64,000 nt of DNA from Platynereis dumerilii (GCA_026936325.1 JAPTHN010000116.1:696898-760897); one strand, 5' to 3'. Positions 11,057 through 25,200 are shown, numbered from the stretch's first letter. Numbers and translations: made by a program. Notes: generated from the letters alone by a model not told the origin.

Positions 11057-11841
11057 GGGAAAAAATCAATGACCATAAAGCACTGGAGCTCTGTGGATGT
11101 GAAGCAATTTGACCAGAGGGCCTAATCTGTTTTTGCAATCACCCTTGGTCCGATTGTTGATTTTTCAATTGGATTGATAATTGATTTGTGTGAATTGTTG
11201 ACAAGTTTGGTTTGATTTGACACTTGAAGTCCAATTAAGTCAGTCACACCTTGTTTAAATGGCAATTAGCACTTTGATAAATTTGGTGATAGCATATATG
11301 TATACTATATTTTAAGTATCAATTCATCATCTCAAATTTCTAATTTAGCCTTAAGGGAGGTTAATTGACTTTATTAAGTACTTTTAAATAAGGAGCGTCA
11401 TACAAAGCTTGCTTTGTTTATATAAAAAAAACGGTTTCTGTCATATCAGCATTAAAAAAAATACTTTATTTTTTGGAATAGATATAATGTTTCTTAAATA
11501 GTTAATTGCATTACAAATAGTTATAAGTTAATTTTCCAGTACAGAGATATGGCATGTTATAAATATGAATTAAATCTATCAATATGCCTTTTTAAAAATT
11601 GGCCGACCTTCAAATCATCAAGCTCATCCAGCTTTAGGCCTACACTCTAAAGCTAAATTGCATTGATTGGCCTGAATTTCCAATGTAGCTGGATTCATTA
11701 AAGTGCTTTGTAGCAAATACCTTTCGTTTTTTGTTGGTTTAAGTCATATTTAATGTTTGTAATAATTTACATTTCTCAAATCTGTTTTATTGAACAGAAA
11801 TTTTTTTAAGTTCTCATAAAAAAGAAAAACATGGGATAAAT

Positions 11842-11990
11842 AGGTTATTCCATGGCTTGACCAGTATTTCCCTGATATTTTCACCCTCGACCTGTATTTT
11901 CCCTCGACCCTTCGGGTCTCGGGAAAATACTTGGTCTCTGGTGAAAATATCAGGGAAATACTGGCCCAGCCATGGGATAACCTATAAGTA
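11842..11990. repeat. Foldback hairpin element 1
   Basis: About 65-bp arms beginning ATAGGTTATTCCATGGCT and ending AGCCATGGGATAACCTAT, around a short centre containing CCTCGACCCTTCGGGTCTCG. The arms include TATTTCCCTGATATTTTCACC and its complement. It could extrude as a long stem-loop. It lies just inside the right end of the 10754-12024 candidate. Confidence 0.8.
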
Positions 11991-12102
11991 TGTCTGACGT
12001 CAAGTGAGGTCAGACGTCCACTGGGGAAGATTTGTCAGAGAAAGAACTTTAGAGGTATTTTTTGTGTAGTGTGTACGACTGTACGAGTGTACGTGTATAT
12101 GT

Positions 12103-12212
12103 ATAGGTTATTCACCTAGGGAGAGGCAATATGTGATTTATCCAGCGAGGGCGTTAGCCCGAGCTGTGATAAACACATATTGCCTCTCCCTAGGTGAATA
12201 ACTGGCTTATAC
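12103..12212. repeat. Foldback hairpin element 2
   Basis: Arms GGTTATTCACCTAGGGAGAG and its complement CTCTCCCTAGGTGAATAAC enclose AATATGTG..CACATATT and a GC-rich loop (GCGAGGGCGTTAGCCCGAGC). It shares the AGGTTATTC start with hairpin 1, so the two may belong to one family. Confidence 0.8.
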
Positions 12213-12377
12213 CATAAGACAAAACTGAAACTTGTCGTTTCTTGCTGTGGTTTTTCACAGCTTCACTTATTATTCTCCCATGGGAGGATAACAAAGAATA
12301 TGGGTTTTATTGCAGTGAAATACTGGCTCATGATTGGCTGACAGAGGTGTCGAATGGTATAAATTTTGTTGTGCCTC

Positions 12378-12482
12378 TATTATAACAAAACAACCCAAGT
12401 CAGGGTCACTGAGTAACAATATCACAAGCTGTGATATTGTATTAAGTGCCCTGACGCGTGGTTGTTTTGTTTTTATCACCTG
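12378..12482. repeat. Foldback hairpin element 3
   Basis: CAAAACAACC..GTCAGGG..AATATCACA pairs with TGTGATATT..CCCTGAC..GGTTGTTTTG, giving an interrupted stem of about 45 bp. It is the third hairpin within 650 bp. Confidence 0.7.
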
Positions 12483-12663
12483 GTTTTACATCAAATTTTC
12501 AATTATAAAGAGGGACTATTTTCTGCCATTACAAAAATGTGACGTCACCATGGAGCAACAATGGAGGTGATGTCACAATCCTATTGCTTTGGCCATTGCT
12601 TGGTTTGTGACATCATCAGGCATCTAAAATGCTGGTGATGTCATGACAATTGTTAAAAAAGAT

Positions 12664-12724
12664 CACCCTTGAAGGGTGGTATTTTTTACAATATCACCCT
12701 TGAAGGGTGGTATTTTTTACAATA
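12664..12724 (+). repeat. Tandem duplication of a ~31-bp unit
   Basis: ATCACCCTTGAAGGGTGG followed by TATTTTTTACAAT is present twice without change, suggesting a recent duplication. Confidence 0.85.
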
Positions 12725-13070
12725 TCATAGGCCCTGATATTTTGACTGTAAACAGTGATATTCACAGCCAACCACGTGATAAATATTTTTTCATTTGTGT
12801 TTGTACTAACAATATTATTCTTGGTTTATGCTTCACAAGTTTTAAAAAATCTTATGTGATTTTTTTTTGGTGGAAATTGTTTGTATATTGTAAATATGGT
12901 CAATAAATAATTAACCAAATACACTTCTGGGCCTATAGAGCCTAGAAACTGTCGTGAATTTTGTATGAAATCACAAAACTCCAAACTTCTGCAAAGACTC
13001 TACAGAATTCTGTACAATGTAGTTTACGCCGTCAGATTGATGGCCCATATAGTAACAGCAAATGAAAATA
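12725..13070. other. Copy 1 downstream region, conserved with copy 2
   Basis: No gene. 12880-13070 matches 55370-55590 (for example TGTAAATATGGTCAATAAAT and TTTACGCCGTCAGATTG), so it is part of the segmental duplication and probably includes the 3' UTR. No minus-strand AATAAA stands out close to the stop. Confidence 0.5.
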
Positions 13071-13263
13071 TTAGTGTTTGCACCTATAATACTTACACAT
13101 TTCCTGCACTAGAGTTGTGCTGTCGCTGTAGAAGAAGGCTGGGTATGCTTTATTTTGCGTCACAGGACAACCGTCAGCCTGGATCAGGATGCTAAGGTAC
13201 CCTCTGTTCCACACACATCCAGCTGGTTTTAGAATAAGGAATCTGTAGGCAGTGGAGCCGTAC
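13071..13263 (-). CDS. Copy 1 exon 5 (terminal)
   Basis: Acceptor TGTATACAG then 64 codons to TAA. Encodes YGSTAYRFLILKPAGCVWNR and RGYLSILIQADGCPVTQNKA, ending EMCKYYRCKH. Copy 2 stops right after EMCK, so copy 1 has a 6-residue C-terminal extension. The paired Cys residues are kept in both copies. Confidence 0.8.
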
Positions 13264-16200
13264 CTGTATACAATGATAAGACATAAGATTGTTTATTAGC
13301 TATAGAGAGAACAGAGTAATAGCTATAGGCCCCTACAGTGGATGTGAGTTGTCATTAATTATCTTATTTGCTAGAGCTATGCACTTTTCGTTGCGATATT
13401 GATACTAGTAGCTGTTATCAAAATACTTATCCCTAAGAGAATCAGCTGTCCTACCCAGTTCAAGGACAGTCCCTCATCCAAGTACCAGGCATAACCTGTT
13501 ATACCAAACTCTCTACACTGCACCTAATAGTATCATATTCCCTGACTTAACTGCAGCCCACTACACTGCACTAGATTGTTATACAGAATCTTCATTAGTT
13601 TTATGTTTTAATTTCTCCCCTATATCCGCAATGAGCAGGGTTGGGGCGATTAAATTATTTTTTTAATCGATTAGATCACAGGTGACAGCCGCTGGGTTGG
13701 GGTTGGGGTAATTTCTGGGGGTTGGGGCAATTTCTGGCATGATGCTCACTCAGCTCTTATAATAGTGACAAGGTTGCTCACTAGCCCATCTAGTGATCCT
13801 GCCAGAAGCCCTGGGTGACCTCAGTGTCTCATCTAATTGGTAGATCAGATCTAGGTCGAAATATTGGGGCAGCAAAGGTCATGAAGACATTCAACCAATG
13901 GCTGAGTGTCTTACTGATTGATCAACCTTGACACAGCTTTGACAAAGTATTCAATAAATATCACTGATGAGGCATTTGCTGATCCTATTGTGATTGTTGG
14001 CTGTGAAAAACACTTGAATTGCACTCTGCAGCACTACTGAATGAGTAAGTTAACAATAAACTTGTCTTTCATTCAGTTGATTAAAAAAATAGTAAATCCC
14101 ACAAGAATTAAAATAAACAAAACGACAAAATAGCAATTTTAAGTTCATTAAAGATATTTAAAATTACATGAGTATAGTAGCATTTTAACATTTTATTTGA
14201 GCTTCAAATCATATACTTTAAAAAGTGAACATTAAGAATTTAAATTTTCATACATTGTGCTTGCTAAATTTATCTTTATTCTATTATTATCTTTGAATGT
14301 AAATATATTATGAAAGAAGAAATTTTATTTTAGACAAGCATTGAATGCCACTCACACCTCAATCAATCAAAAGTAAAGTCTCCTCTCCGTAAGCCTTGTT
14401 CTAAAAGGAACTTTATTGCAAAAAGTACTCATAATGTACTCATTTATGTACTCGTAAATATGAGTACTTTGCAAATGTACTTGAGTACAAGTACAAGTAC
14501 AGTACTCGTAAAAGCTACGAGTACTGAGTACATGCGAGTACTTGGAATTATGTACTCGAGTACTCGAGTACACGAGTACTTAAGTACTCGTGCCCATCCC
14601 TGGAATAAATCAGCAGACAGTAAACTTTGCTTGGGAGTAAATCAGTAAAAGGTAAGCACTGCTTGGGAGTAAATCAGTAAACAGTCAATTTTGTTTGGGA
14701 GTAAATCAGTAAACAGTGAGCTATGCTTGGGAGTAACTCAGTAAACAGTAAACTTTGCTTGGGAATAAATCAGCAGACAGTAAACTTTGCTTGGGAGTAA
14801 ATCAGTAAACAATACGCTATGCTTGGGAGTAAATCAGTAAACAGTAAGCTATGATTGGGAGTAAATCAGTAAACAGTAAGCTTTGCTTAGGAATAAATCA
14901 GTAAACAGTCAACTTTGCTCGGGAGTAAATCAGTAAAGTAAGCTATGCTTGGGAGTAAATCAGTAAACAGTGAACTTCTACTTACTTTAGTGAGAAGCTA
15001 CCCGTAAAGTTTTGAAAGTCAGTGTAACTCGAGTCAATAATATTTTGCTTTCTGAAGAAGTTATTTTTTGTTTTTCCGATAGTGTTGAATTCAATGAACA
15101 TTTTCTCCTCCTTGTTGGTGAATAGCGACAGTCGGATCTAAAAATAAAAATCGATTAGTTTCATAAATAGATGTAATGGTTAAAAAATTGCGGCAGGCGA
15201 TTTTACTGTGTAACTGTCATGGTAACACTTAAACCGGACAGTCTATTGCTGCCGATAGGCAGCAATTGGGACTGGATCACTTCCATAGGCAGATTAGGTA
15301 GCTGGACAATTTGTCACCCTTAGTATTTCATGGGCCACTCGTCCATGCACCAAATTTGGTGGATTGAAGCAATGTAAACACATCAACAAAAACGCCGTAG
15401 TTTAGAAACATAAGAACTGCCTAACCTCCAACAATGGCCAATTTCTGTCTTCCAGTCACAATTTCTCAGCTGCAAATGGCGCCATGTTTTCATACTGGAG
15501 AGCATGTGCAATGCAACTTCCAATCACAGCCCACCTGATATTGTTTGTCAACAAAAACATGTGGATGGAAAGCACATGTATGCACTGTTTTCTGTCACCA
15601 GGTGGGGACACCTCCTGGGACAGTTGAAATAAAATTCATACACAGTACACTGTACTGTGAGTGTACATTCAAACCAAATTCATACCTTTTAAAGTATAAT
15701 AGATCGTACCTGGCTACTGATATCACACACATGTATTAGTACAACAATGATTAATCAACTTGAAGCCACATTTTCACTTGCACAGGTGCAAATAAAGAAA
15801 TAACCTAATATTTAAGTCATGGATATTTAATGTGTGCAAAAATATACAGATGCACTACCAAATACAGAGCTGGCACAAAACTGAAGATCTAAACATTTTA
15901 ACCAATGAAAATATTCATATATGCATACAAGAATCCCCCCCCCCTCCCAGGTATCTCCAAATTGTCCATGGCTGATATTCTTATGACTGAATTAGTTAAG
16001 TTGTTTTAATGTTAATTGTAGATGAGAGGTAAATCAGATTATCAGAAGTATATCAGAAGTGTTACTGCTGATGAGAATTAACTTGGATCTCTTTTGGTGC
16101 CAAAACCTATGTGAAAGAGCCGAAATTGGAGGTTAAAATTGAACTCCTTGCTGTAAATGCACAAGAGATTGAGACTAGCTCGCGCTGGTGCGCTCGAGCT

Positions 16201-19200
16201 AGTCTCTTGCACGGGCCTAACCAACGTGAAATAGAGATGTCTTCACTTTGCGTGATCCCAATCTTTGCTATATACATACAAGGGTGAGATATTTGAGTCA
16301 TGCTTCAATGGTCACGACATCAGAAATAGGCTGAAATAACTGATTCAGAAATATCCTACAACTTCCACAGTCACCTCAGACCATGTTCAGATGATACTCT
16401 AACACACCAAACACGTTCAATGCTTTTAAATACCTTGTAAGTGCTCCAAATCTGTCTTCAATCTTCTGTTTATAATGTAGAGCAATTGCCCATATGCTTG
16501 GAAAGTCAGGAAGCAGTGAGGTACGCACAAAATGGATAAAAGCCCTCCTGATTGGCCCAAGCGATGACATAATTTAGTGACTTCTGACTCTAGATTACCC
16601 ATTGAAAAAATCACACATAATTTGTCAATAATTACTATAAAAGTCAATAACTTTTAAATCCTTTTCTACTTTGTTTCCTACGAGTTTCTCTTTGAGTTAC
16701 ATCGTCATTGAACTCCAAATCTATTTATAGCTCAATGGTTATGGCCCCTGGATAGAGTCACATGGCTGATTAACATATTGTACGCATACTAATGAAGTAC
16801 CATATGACTTTCTGCAAGACTAAAGCTCATTAGCCTAGCCTAAACTGTCAAGGTGTCGTATCAACAGATCACTGCAGAACATCTGAGCTGAGTCAGGCTG
16901 AGCAGCTGAGTCAGGCTGAGCAGCTGAGTCAAGCAATGGCCTTGCATGGTGCTGGGACATTATGGTGAGTTGAATGCAGTCTTCTAACATTATTTCAAAA
17001 CAAGTTGGTTAAAAAATTATAGGCATATAGATTAATACATTAATTTAAGTTGCACTCCCATTATATTTTTCAAATTAGATTCACTTTAAATTATATGACA
17101 TTAGCGGGGAGACCATTTAATATGGGGTCTTTGAGTTTTTTCTCTTAAATACATTATTTCCTGCTCAGTTTTGCTGAAATAAATAATTTTTTAAGAAGTC
17201 TTGAAATAAATTCTTGTTGGCCTTCATGAAGGCCTTGCTTGATTAAGGTACTGTATGAATATTTGCGGACTTTTCACACTTTAAATAAATAATAATTGCT
17301 GTCCTTGACATGAAATAAATGATTTCTTGAGGAGGAAAACTCCAAGCCCCCTGATTATTAAATGGTCACCCCCTAGTTCAATATCTGATTGTTGAGGTGT
17401 TGTAACACGTATAGGCTCTGTAATCCTCACAGTTTATAGATATTTAGGAATTAGCTGTTGATACTTTAGAGCTTAACCTGTAAGAAGAAGAACTGTAATA
17501 TGTTTTTGTATAATTCAACTCAGACCAATTTTTCGCAAATAAGGTAGCTGTGCAAAGAATTATTTGCCGTCTGACAGGTCTTACCAAAATCAAATAACGC
17601 ATCATGCAACTTGTTATCAACAACACTGAAATTTCTTTCAAATATTTTTCCAGATTTTCTCGATAAATATTTTGAAAAAACGTAAAATGGTGAATTAGTT
17701 TGCTTCATGAATGCCTCTAGTTATGACCTTGAAATATTGATTGCACTGCCCTCGAAACTGGGAAGTGATTATTTAGTAATATTCAACATCCACGCATGTT
17801 TGTCATTATTGAAAACAATTTGACACAAAAGTTTAACATTTGCAGATACAAGTTAATCCACAAGAATGAGCCTGATACTGAATACCCCTTTTTATATCTC
17901 CCCCCCCCCCCCATGTTAGTGCTGTGAAGGGGGAGGGGGGTTATGTATTGTTAAATATTTTGTTATCGTTATGGAGCAAATATGTAATAACTGTTGCCAT
18001 ATTTCATCTACAACCAGGGTTTGGGTGAAGATATAGCTCTCTAAATAGTTCATGTTGCCTTTGAACTCGCATCACAGCAAATATGAAATACTCAATTATT
18101 ACACTAAATTTGTTTCATCCAGGCAGAAAATGGTTCACTGCACTAGTATGCCCTCTGCAGGATACCTTCTTCATCACAACACATTTTTATCTGAGTAAAA
18201 AATGGTTCATTGTACTAGTATGCCCCCTGTCGGATGTTCACTTCACTGTCATCATTTTCTGAAAGAATTTCTAAAATTAAAACACTATAATTATACTTGA
18301 ATGACCAGAGTGCACACAACATGCATTTTTCGCTGTTGTGTTATCATTAGCATGTATGTTTAGCTAAATCCCATCTCAGGAAAAATCAAAGGATATCTGA
18401 TATCTTAAGCTCTCCTCATTTCACCAAAATGCAGATATCTTTCACTTAATATCTGATTATTCTGATGGAATTCGATATATCAAGCATCTTATATCAATGG
18501 AAAACCATGTCTCCTATTGCACATGGGCAAATTCTCAAAGGAGTGATATGCTTCCTGATCTTGCAAAAATGTGTCACAAAGTTGCTCCTGGGCCTACAGC
18601 AATTCCAGAGGTTCATCTTGTTATGATGTGTATTATAGGTAAACCTTTTTGGAACTTTATAGAACTTTTTCAGGTCTAGTGTATTTTCCATTCTGGGTGT
18701 GGCAATGTCACCCTTGGAGAGTATCCAATTTTGCCACTTCAATTGTTAAAGTTATCCCCAAAAACTTTGCTTGTATAAACCACCCTTTTGCCTAACTCTT
18801 CCTGGCTTACAAAAACAAATAGGCCACTTGTTGATTACAAAAGCGGAAGTTCTTTATTTCCTTGTTTTTCTTTGTTTCTCACAAAACATAAATTGACAAT
18901 AAATTGACAAAAGTCGTCGCTTTTTCCTCCTATATACAATTCAGATGCCTGTCAAGGTCCGTCACAATAACAAAACAATCTTAAGCAAAAATGTACAATC
19001 ACACAGACATAAAGCAGTTAAAAATTCAATGAATTTATACTCACATTAAAAAAAAATCATCATAATTGTCAAATACTGCATGTCAATGGAGACAGTTAAA
19101 TTTATCACTTCAGAAGTACATCAGCAACAAACAAATGCATGACAATGAAACATCCACTTCATTTCAATCTAATAAGTTAGAAAACACAGATAAGTAGTGA

Positions 19201-22200
19201 CATATTCAAGGCCAATAAACAGTCAACATCATCCCATATATATAGCAATACCAAGTTAAAACTTTAAAGTCATCTTATAAACATACAAAACTGAACTGGT
19301 TGTCATGGACCAGTAAATTCTACAGAGTCACAAGACCACAAGTGATATGTGTGTCAATGTCAATAGATACATTCTTAGATGATGATTGCATTTAAACTGC
19401 ACCACAGTGGAATTAATACATATCGTAATGTTTTGTTTGTTGTCACACAGATGAATAAATATGAACAATTCTCCAAATGCTCAATGTCAAGACATGAATA
19501 AATATACTGCGCATTTAATACCACATACATTACTGCATGGACCATAAAATAATTATACACAATCTATCACAGTGAATCTATGTAATCTTAAGAAGTGCAT
19601 AATAATTAGCAGGCAATTTCTAATTCATATTAAAATTAGTTCTATGGAATAGTGGACCATAAAATCTCCAATTCCAAAATCTAAGACATACATGCCAATT
19701 CATCACATTAACAAAAATATACTTGGTAAGCCTATTCATACATTTTTGCGTGGACCAGAAGATGATATGCAATAAGGAATGCATAATAATTAACAGGTAA
19801 TTGAAATTATATTAACATTACTTCATATAAGTTTATAGTAATTACAAAACACCCAATGCCGTTGATGATATGATCTGTGAACCAGTGAACTATAAAAATC
19901 TAAGACATACATGTGACATGTGTAATGTCATATCATTTATATGTAATATATGACAATGGCTATTAATGGAAACACAGCAATAGATAATTTGTATAAACAT
20001 ATTAAAAGCATACGTGATATAGAGTGACACAATGTCACGTCTAACAATAATTTCAAAAATTCCCTGAAGGTTGGTTCCAAAGCAGTAGCAACTGGCATCG
20101 TCATTATGATTATGATTATGATAACATTGTGATTATTATGATGTTTTAGCATCTTTTAGCAGTAAACTTTTTTTTAAACTTGTGGATGTATCCTTTTTTA
20201 TATGAAGCCCATAAAACAATGCCTGACATAACAAGCACACATCTGATTTACTACGAATATTTAGGAAACAAATCTTAAAATATCAATCATTCTGATGCAA
20301 CTCCTACACAATACCCTCTCCAGTCGTTATCTAACAACATGCTTGTACCAGAAATATGTGTGTATGCCTATATTCCCATCAACCATGCTTACAAATAATA
20401 CATTGGCCTATAAATGCAAAAGTATCTTCTTGAAGTAATTAAACATTTTGGAGAGACATATATGAATGTTAAAATAATAATGCAAGCAGTGAATATTTGA
20501 CAATGAATGTCTTTTCCATGACAAACTCATTAAAACAAATGCACAAAATCAACATGTACTGACTTAATATAACGTCTCTTGCAATATTTAGAAATTGAAA
20601 ACTTCATAATTAAAACACAATTTCCAGCTTGGATTTTACCATAATATTATGTACAATATTGGTGGTTGTGAGTCTTGTGACCCGCCATATTTAACCTTGT
20701 TCACATGAACATTGCAGGACATCTTTCACAACATCACAGCATCTTGCTTGCTTAGTTCCTCAATAACCTTCGTCCAAGGGCTACCATATGTTCCGAAAAT
20801 TGAATTTCCAAACCCCGGCCCCGTTAGTCTTTACGTGTGCTATCCTAGAAAAACCATCTGGAATAAGAAAAAAGTAACTTAAAATCAAAAACTATATTGG
20901 TGTAATGTCCATGAGTCTTTAATATGATGAATGCAATAATATTTTAATTATATTGTAATATGGTATAGCAACATTTTCTATAATATTTCAGGTTAAATGA
21001 ACACTTCAAGTATGAAGATGGCAGTTTTGTCAAATGCAGCGATTTACATCAAATGTACACAAATGATCATGGTGACAATAAAATGAACCCAGCTACAATT
21101 GGCAAATTAGTGAAAATTTATGTTCCCTGGAGTGCATCATGTCCAGAAAACTGTGCAAGAAAATGGAAAGACGAAACGTAATTACTTTTATGAAAACCTC
21201 CAAGTTAAACCAAAATGTGCAGCAGAAGTTACGTTCAATGAGCTTCCGGGGGTCATTGGTCAGAGAGGACGAGTCTCGTGGAATGAAGCCGAAAATGCAT
21301 GGGTCAATGTCCTGATCAATGAGGAAAGCATGGCAGGCATGGAACCAGTAAAAATAATCATCTTCAGAGAAGACATGTCACTTTCTGTAAAGATTGGTCA
21401 ATATGAAGTGCCTTTAGATAAACTTCAACTGCCTCGAAATTATCATCGTAATCAGAATAACATCTGGGCCATCATAGAAAGCTTTGACAAAATGAAATTT
21501 TGCGAAGGATTCCTCAGTTCAGATTCAGAGTATAAAAGAAGCAAGAGATGCCATGTGCTACTGAGCCCCATTTCTGCAGTGCCAACATGTAAATCTTGCT
21601 CAAAAAGTAAATTCAATGAAAGGTACAGAAAGGCCGCGCCCCCTGCAGAATGCACAGAAACAGTAACAGATTCTGAAAACACAATCGCACTGGAAAAGTG
21701 TGATGAAGAAGATGTAAAAGACATCCTGGCCAGGATTCACCCAAAACTAGGGGAAAACGATGCATTTGTAGAATTGTTGGAAAGCCAGAGGATGGCACTG
21801 AGTCGTGAACCAACTGGACGAAGGTGGCCTAAAAGGTAAATTTGATTATAATATTTCAAAAAGCCATTTAGTTGTTGTGGGCCATGGTAAGGAAACCTGA
21901 AACAAATATAGAACTGACAAAATGTGTCGAAAACGTGTTTCTAAAATTGAAATAATTTCTACTTTCAGAGTGATTGCAAATAGTTTAAGACTCTGGCTCC
22001 GAAGCAGCAAAAGCTACCAGCACTTGAAAGATATAGGATGGCTGATCCTGCCCAGCGGCCGATTACTCTCAATGTACAAAAACCGCCTGAAGCAAAATCC
22101 AGGTAAATTATTGCCCAAAAAAATTATAAGTATAAAAAACCAAAAGAATAATTTGTTCTTGGTGCCAAGTATAGGTATCCATGTATAATAATTGTTCACA

Positions 22201-25200
22201 GAAACTTATTTTTTTGTGGCACAATGTTTCAGCTGATCAGCCAGAGGCCTGGCCTTGTTCAAATTCATTTGAATAAAAGACAGGATGTCTTGTTGTGTTC
22301 GATATTGTAAAGAAAGTTCCAGTCAACATAGATTATTACAGAAGCTCCTTTTTGAACACAAATTTAATGAAAACCTGAAATGTATATTGCAGGTTTGTGT
22401 GATGAGCATATTGAATGGATGTTGACGACAGCAAAAAGTCTGAATTTGCCTGAGCATGGATATGTTGGTGTCCTATTGGTTGATGAAATGTCCATTCAGG
22501 TACAAATTTACTGATAAATTGCTAAATATCACTGTCAGTAATAGTACATCAATCTTAATTGCGTGATTTCCTAACTACCTGTATAAAAACAATGTGTGCG
22601 AATACTGAACATCACATGTAAAACACATGATACTAAAGATTATACAGCTGTTAAACATGTCACTGGGAAGATAAATTGGTGAGAGCGACTATGTTTCAAC
22701 CAGGTATCAAATAAAATAATACAACCCTTTCTTTCAAGGATGACCTGCAAATACAGACTGGTCGTGATGGTTTTCGACTAGTTGGGTTTGTGGAGGGTGA
22801 TCCGGAGCTGGAGGCCATTGAAGCACTGAAGCCTAGTAAGAACCTCGTTGTAGTATTTCTTTGTGCAAGCACCAATGTTTGTTCCATTGCCAGCCAATTG
22901 AAACACGGATATTGTAATCATATATTCATTATTTATCAATTTCAGATTTTCAAGCCATGGCTACTGAAATTCTGCAGTTCATATTTCTTGGAACTACTGG
23001 TTTTCATTTCCATGTGGCACATTATGCAGTGGCTGGAGCAGTTGCTGGTCAAATCAGCACAACTTTGTGGAGGTGTGTGGACAAACTCTTTGAATGGGGT
23101 TTTCAGGTACGTACCGATATTATTCAAATACATTTTTATACATGTTGTGTGTATGATTTGGCCCACTTGCTTTTTTTAGTGAAACTTAGACGGCCAAAAT
23201 AAGAAAAATTCTTATCTTGCAGGGCCATTTTTACAAAAAAATGAAGTTTGATATACATTAATTGAGAAAAAAATGATGAATCATTTATGAAATATGAATT
23301 TCTATGAACTGTGGATTGGGTCATGTGGCACAGTATTCTCTTCCTGTCATAATTAGCATTACAATTGCAAATACACGGAACGCAGAGCCCAAATAATCTA
23401 TTCATTTATCTATGCCGATAGATCGCTTTATACGTCCAAAACAATATAACTGATTAAAACTGGTCATTTAAGCCATAAAAATCTGGTTTTTGAGTGCTTG
23501 ATTATTTTAAAATAGGTTAGCCAATTGTCGGGATTGTCTACTGCAAGTCGATAACCAATGGTATTACATATTTTTTCCTACATTTCTAGTGCTTTGGTGT
23601 AATTTGTGATGGGAGCGCCAACAACAGCTCAGCAATCAATATGAATTTTCGAGAATCACCTGAAGCTGCTAACTTTACCATCAGGAACCCAGTTACCAGA
23701 GCCACACCATTCACCTTCATGAAAGATCCGTCTGTAAGTTACAACGATAAACCTGCACAATTTCTCTGATATATTAATTATCGTGGTTATCTAATGTCAT
23801 GAGCTGACTTAAAAAAACAACATGAAATGGCCTTGCATATGTAAGATGTTTTAAGCATGGAAAATTAGGTCCAAAAGACTTTAAGACCAGAATTAAAAAT
23901 TGCACATTACAATATAATACAATGCAATTACATTTAAAGAGCATGAAAAAAAAGTGCTGATGGCAATGAAAAACAAAAATCTCAAATAATGTTTTTGGAT
24001 CTTAGCTATAGATAATTATTTCTGTATGCATGAACTGCTCATTAAACTTTGTATCCTGTCGTCTGATATAATGCTAGAAAAATACAATGTTTTGTAATTG
24101 TCAATAGACATAAGAAGTCCTTGAAATCTCTTATTTGATTTTGCATTAACCCCCACTTTCAGCATGGTATTAAGAAAATAAGGAATGGACTCCTGTCTAG
24201 CTCTGAAAATGGAACAAGACTCCTGATGAAAGATGGGAATGAGATCAAATGGAATCATTTTATCAGTGTGTACAAATGGGATGTGCAAAACAACACAGTG
24301 CGCTTTTACGAGAAGTTGACTGATGAGCATTTCTTTTTGGATACATCAGCCAAAATGAGAAATCATTTGGCCGATGAAGTTCTAAATGAAAGAATGCTCC
24401 AATTGGTCGAAGAATACTGCAACCAAAATCAAGCATCTTCTTCATCTTTCAAGGGAATCATAGACCTCCTAAGCCAAACTAGTAAGATTGTGAATATCTT
24501 CAGGGACCTGCGGCCAATTCGCAGTATGGAAGACGAGCGAATACAAGTTCTTCAAAATTTCTATGAGTGGATGAAATCATGGGAAGGCAATGCCGAGAAC
24601 AACAGACAGCTGCTTTCTAAAGAATGCAGGGGCGACTGGAACAGTACTATTCTTGGGTTCTGCACCATGATCAAAAACATACTGGATGCTTTCCCGGATG
24701 CCGAATTGATTCCGGCAATGTTTAACACAGACCTCCTGGAAAATACATTTGGTTGTCAACGTGGATTAGTGGCAGGCACTGGAATGAATCCCACTGCTTT
24801 CCAGTATTGTAAAAATGTCAATACCATCACTTTAGGAACCAATACAGTGTCCAATAAGACCAATGCTGGCAAAGGTGCTATGGCACTACCCTTCAATTTC
24901 AGCGCAACAAATGCCACCTACTCTGTGCTGACAAAAAAGTAGTGATGAGGATAATGAACTTGTGTATAGGATGGACATGTAAGACATTCAAAAGCTATCT
25001 ACATTATATTTACCTCAAGAAATGGTATTGGCGGTAATTATTCTCAATCTAATTGTTCTCATTTGTGGCCCCGGATTCTTTCTGAAAATAAATAATGATG
25101 TAAATATTAACGCAGTACAGAAAGTGCAGAGTGATATGTGAAGTTGTGCTTTTGTATTGAAGCTGCAGCGTTTATATTATGTTATTTTCAGGGGTTTGTG

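Larger units (their letters stand above)
10754..12024. mobile_element. Candidate inverted-repeat element with TGACGTCA-like ends
   Basis: The left end near 10754 (CCAGCGGGAATCTGACGTCA) and the right end, reverse complemented from 12024 (CCAGTGGACGTCTGACCTCA), match over about 35 bp with a few differences. Between them lie a 19-bp tandem repeat and a perfect foldback. No transposase frame and no clear target duplication. Paralogous copy 2 has no counterpart that I could see. Confidence 0.5.

Noticed and set aside
12965-13195. Plus-strand frame over 12965-13195, and 55508-55699 likewise
   Set aside because: They lie antisense to the conserved terminal exons of the duplicated genes; the minus strand carries the splice sites and conserved protein.
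16171-16206. 12-bp hairpin as a Helitron 3' end
   Set aside because: The stem is followed closely by GCACGGGCCTAA, but without a CTRR plus T-host boundary I could verify, and there is no matching TC start.
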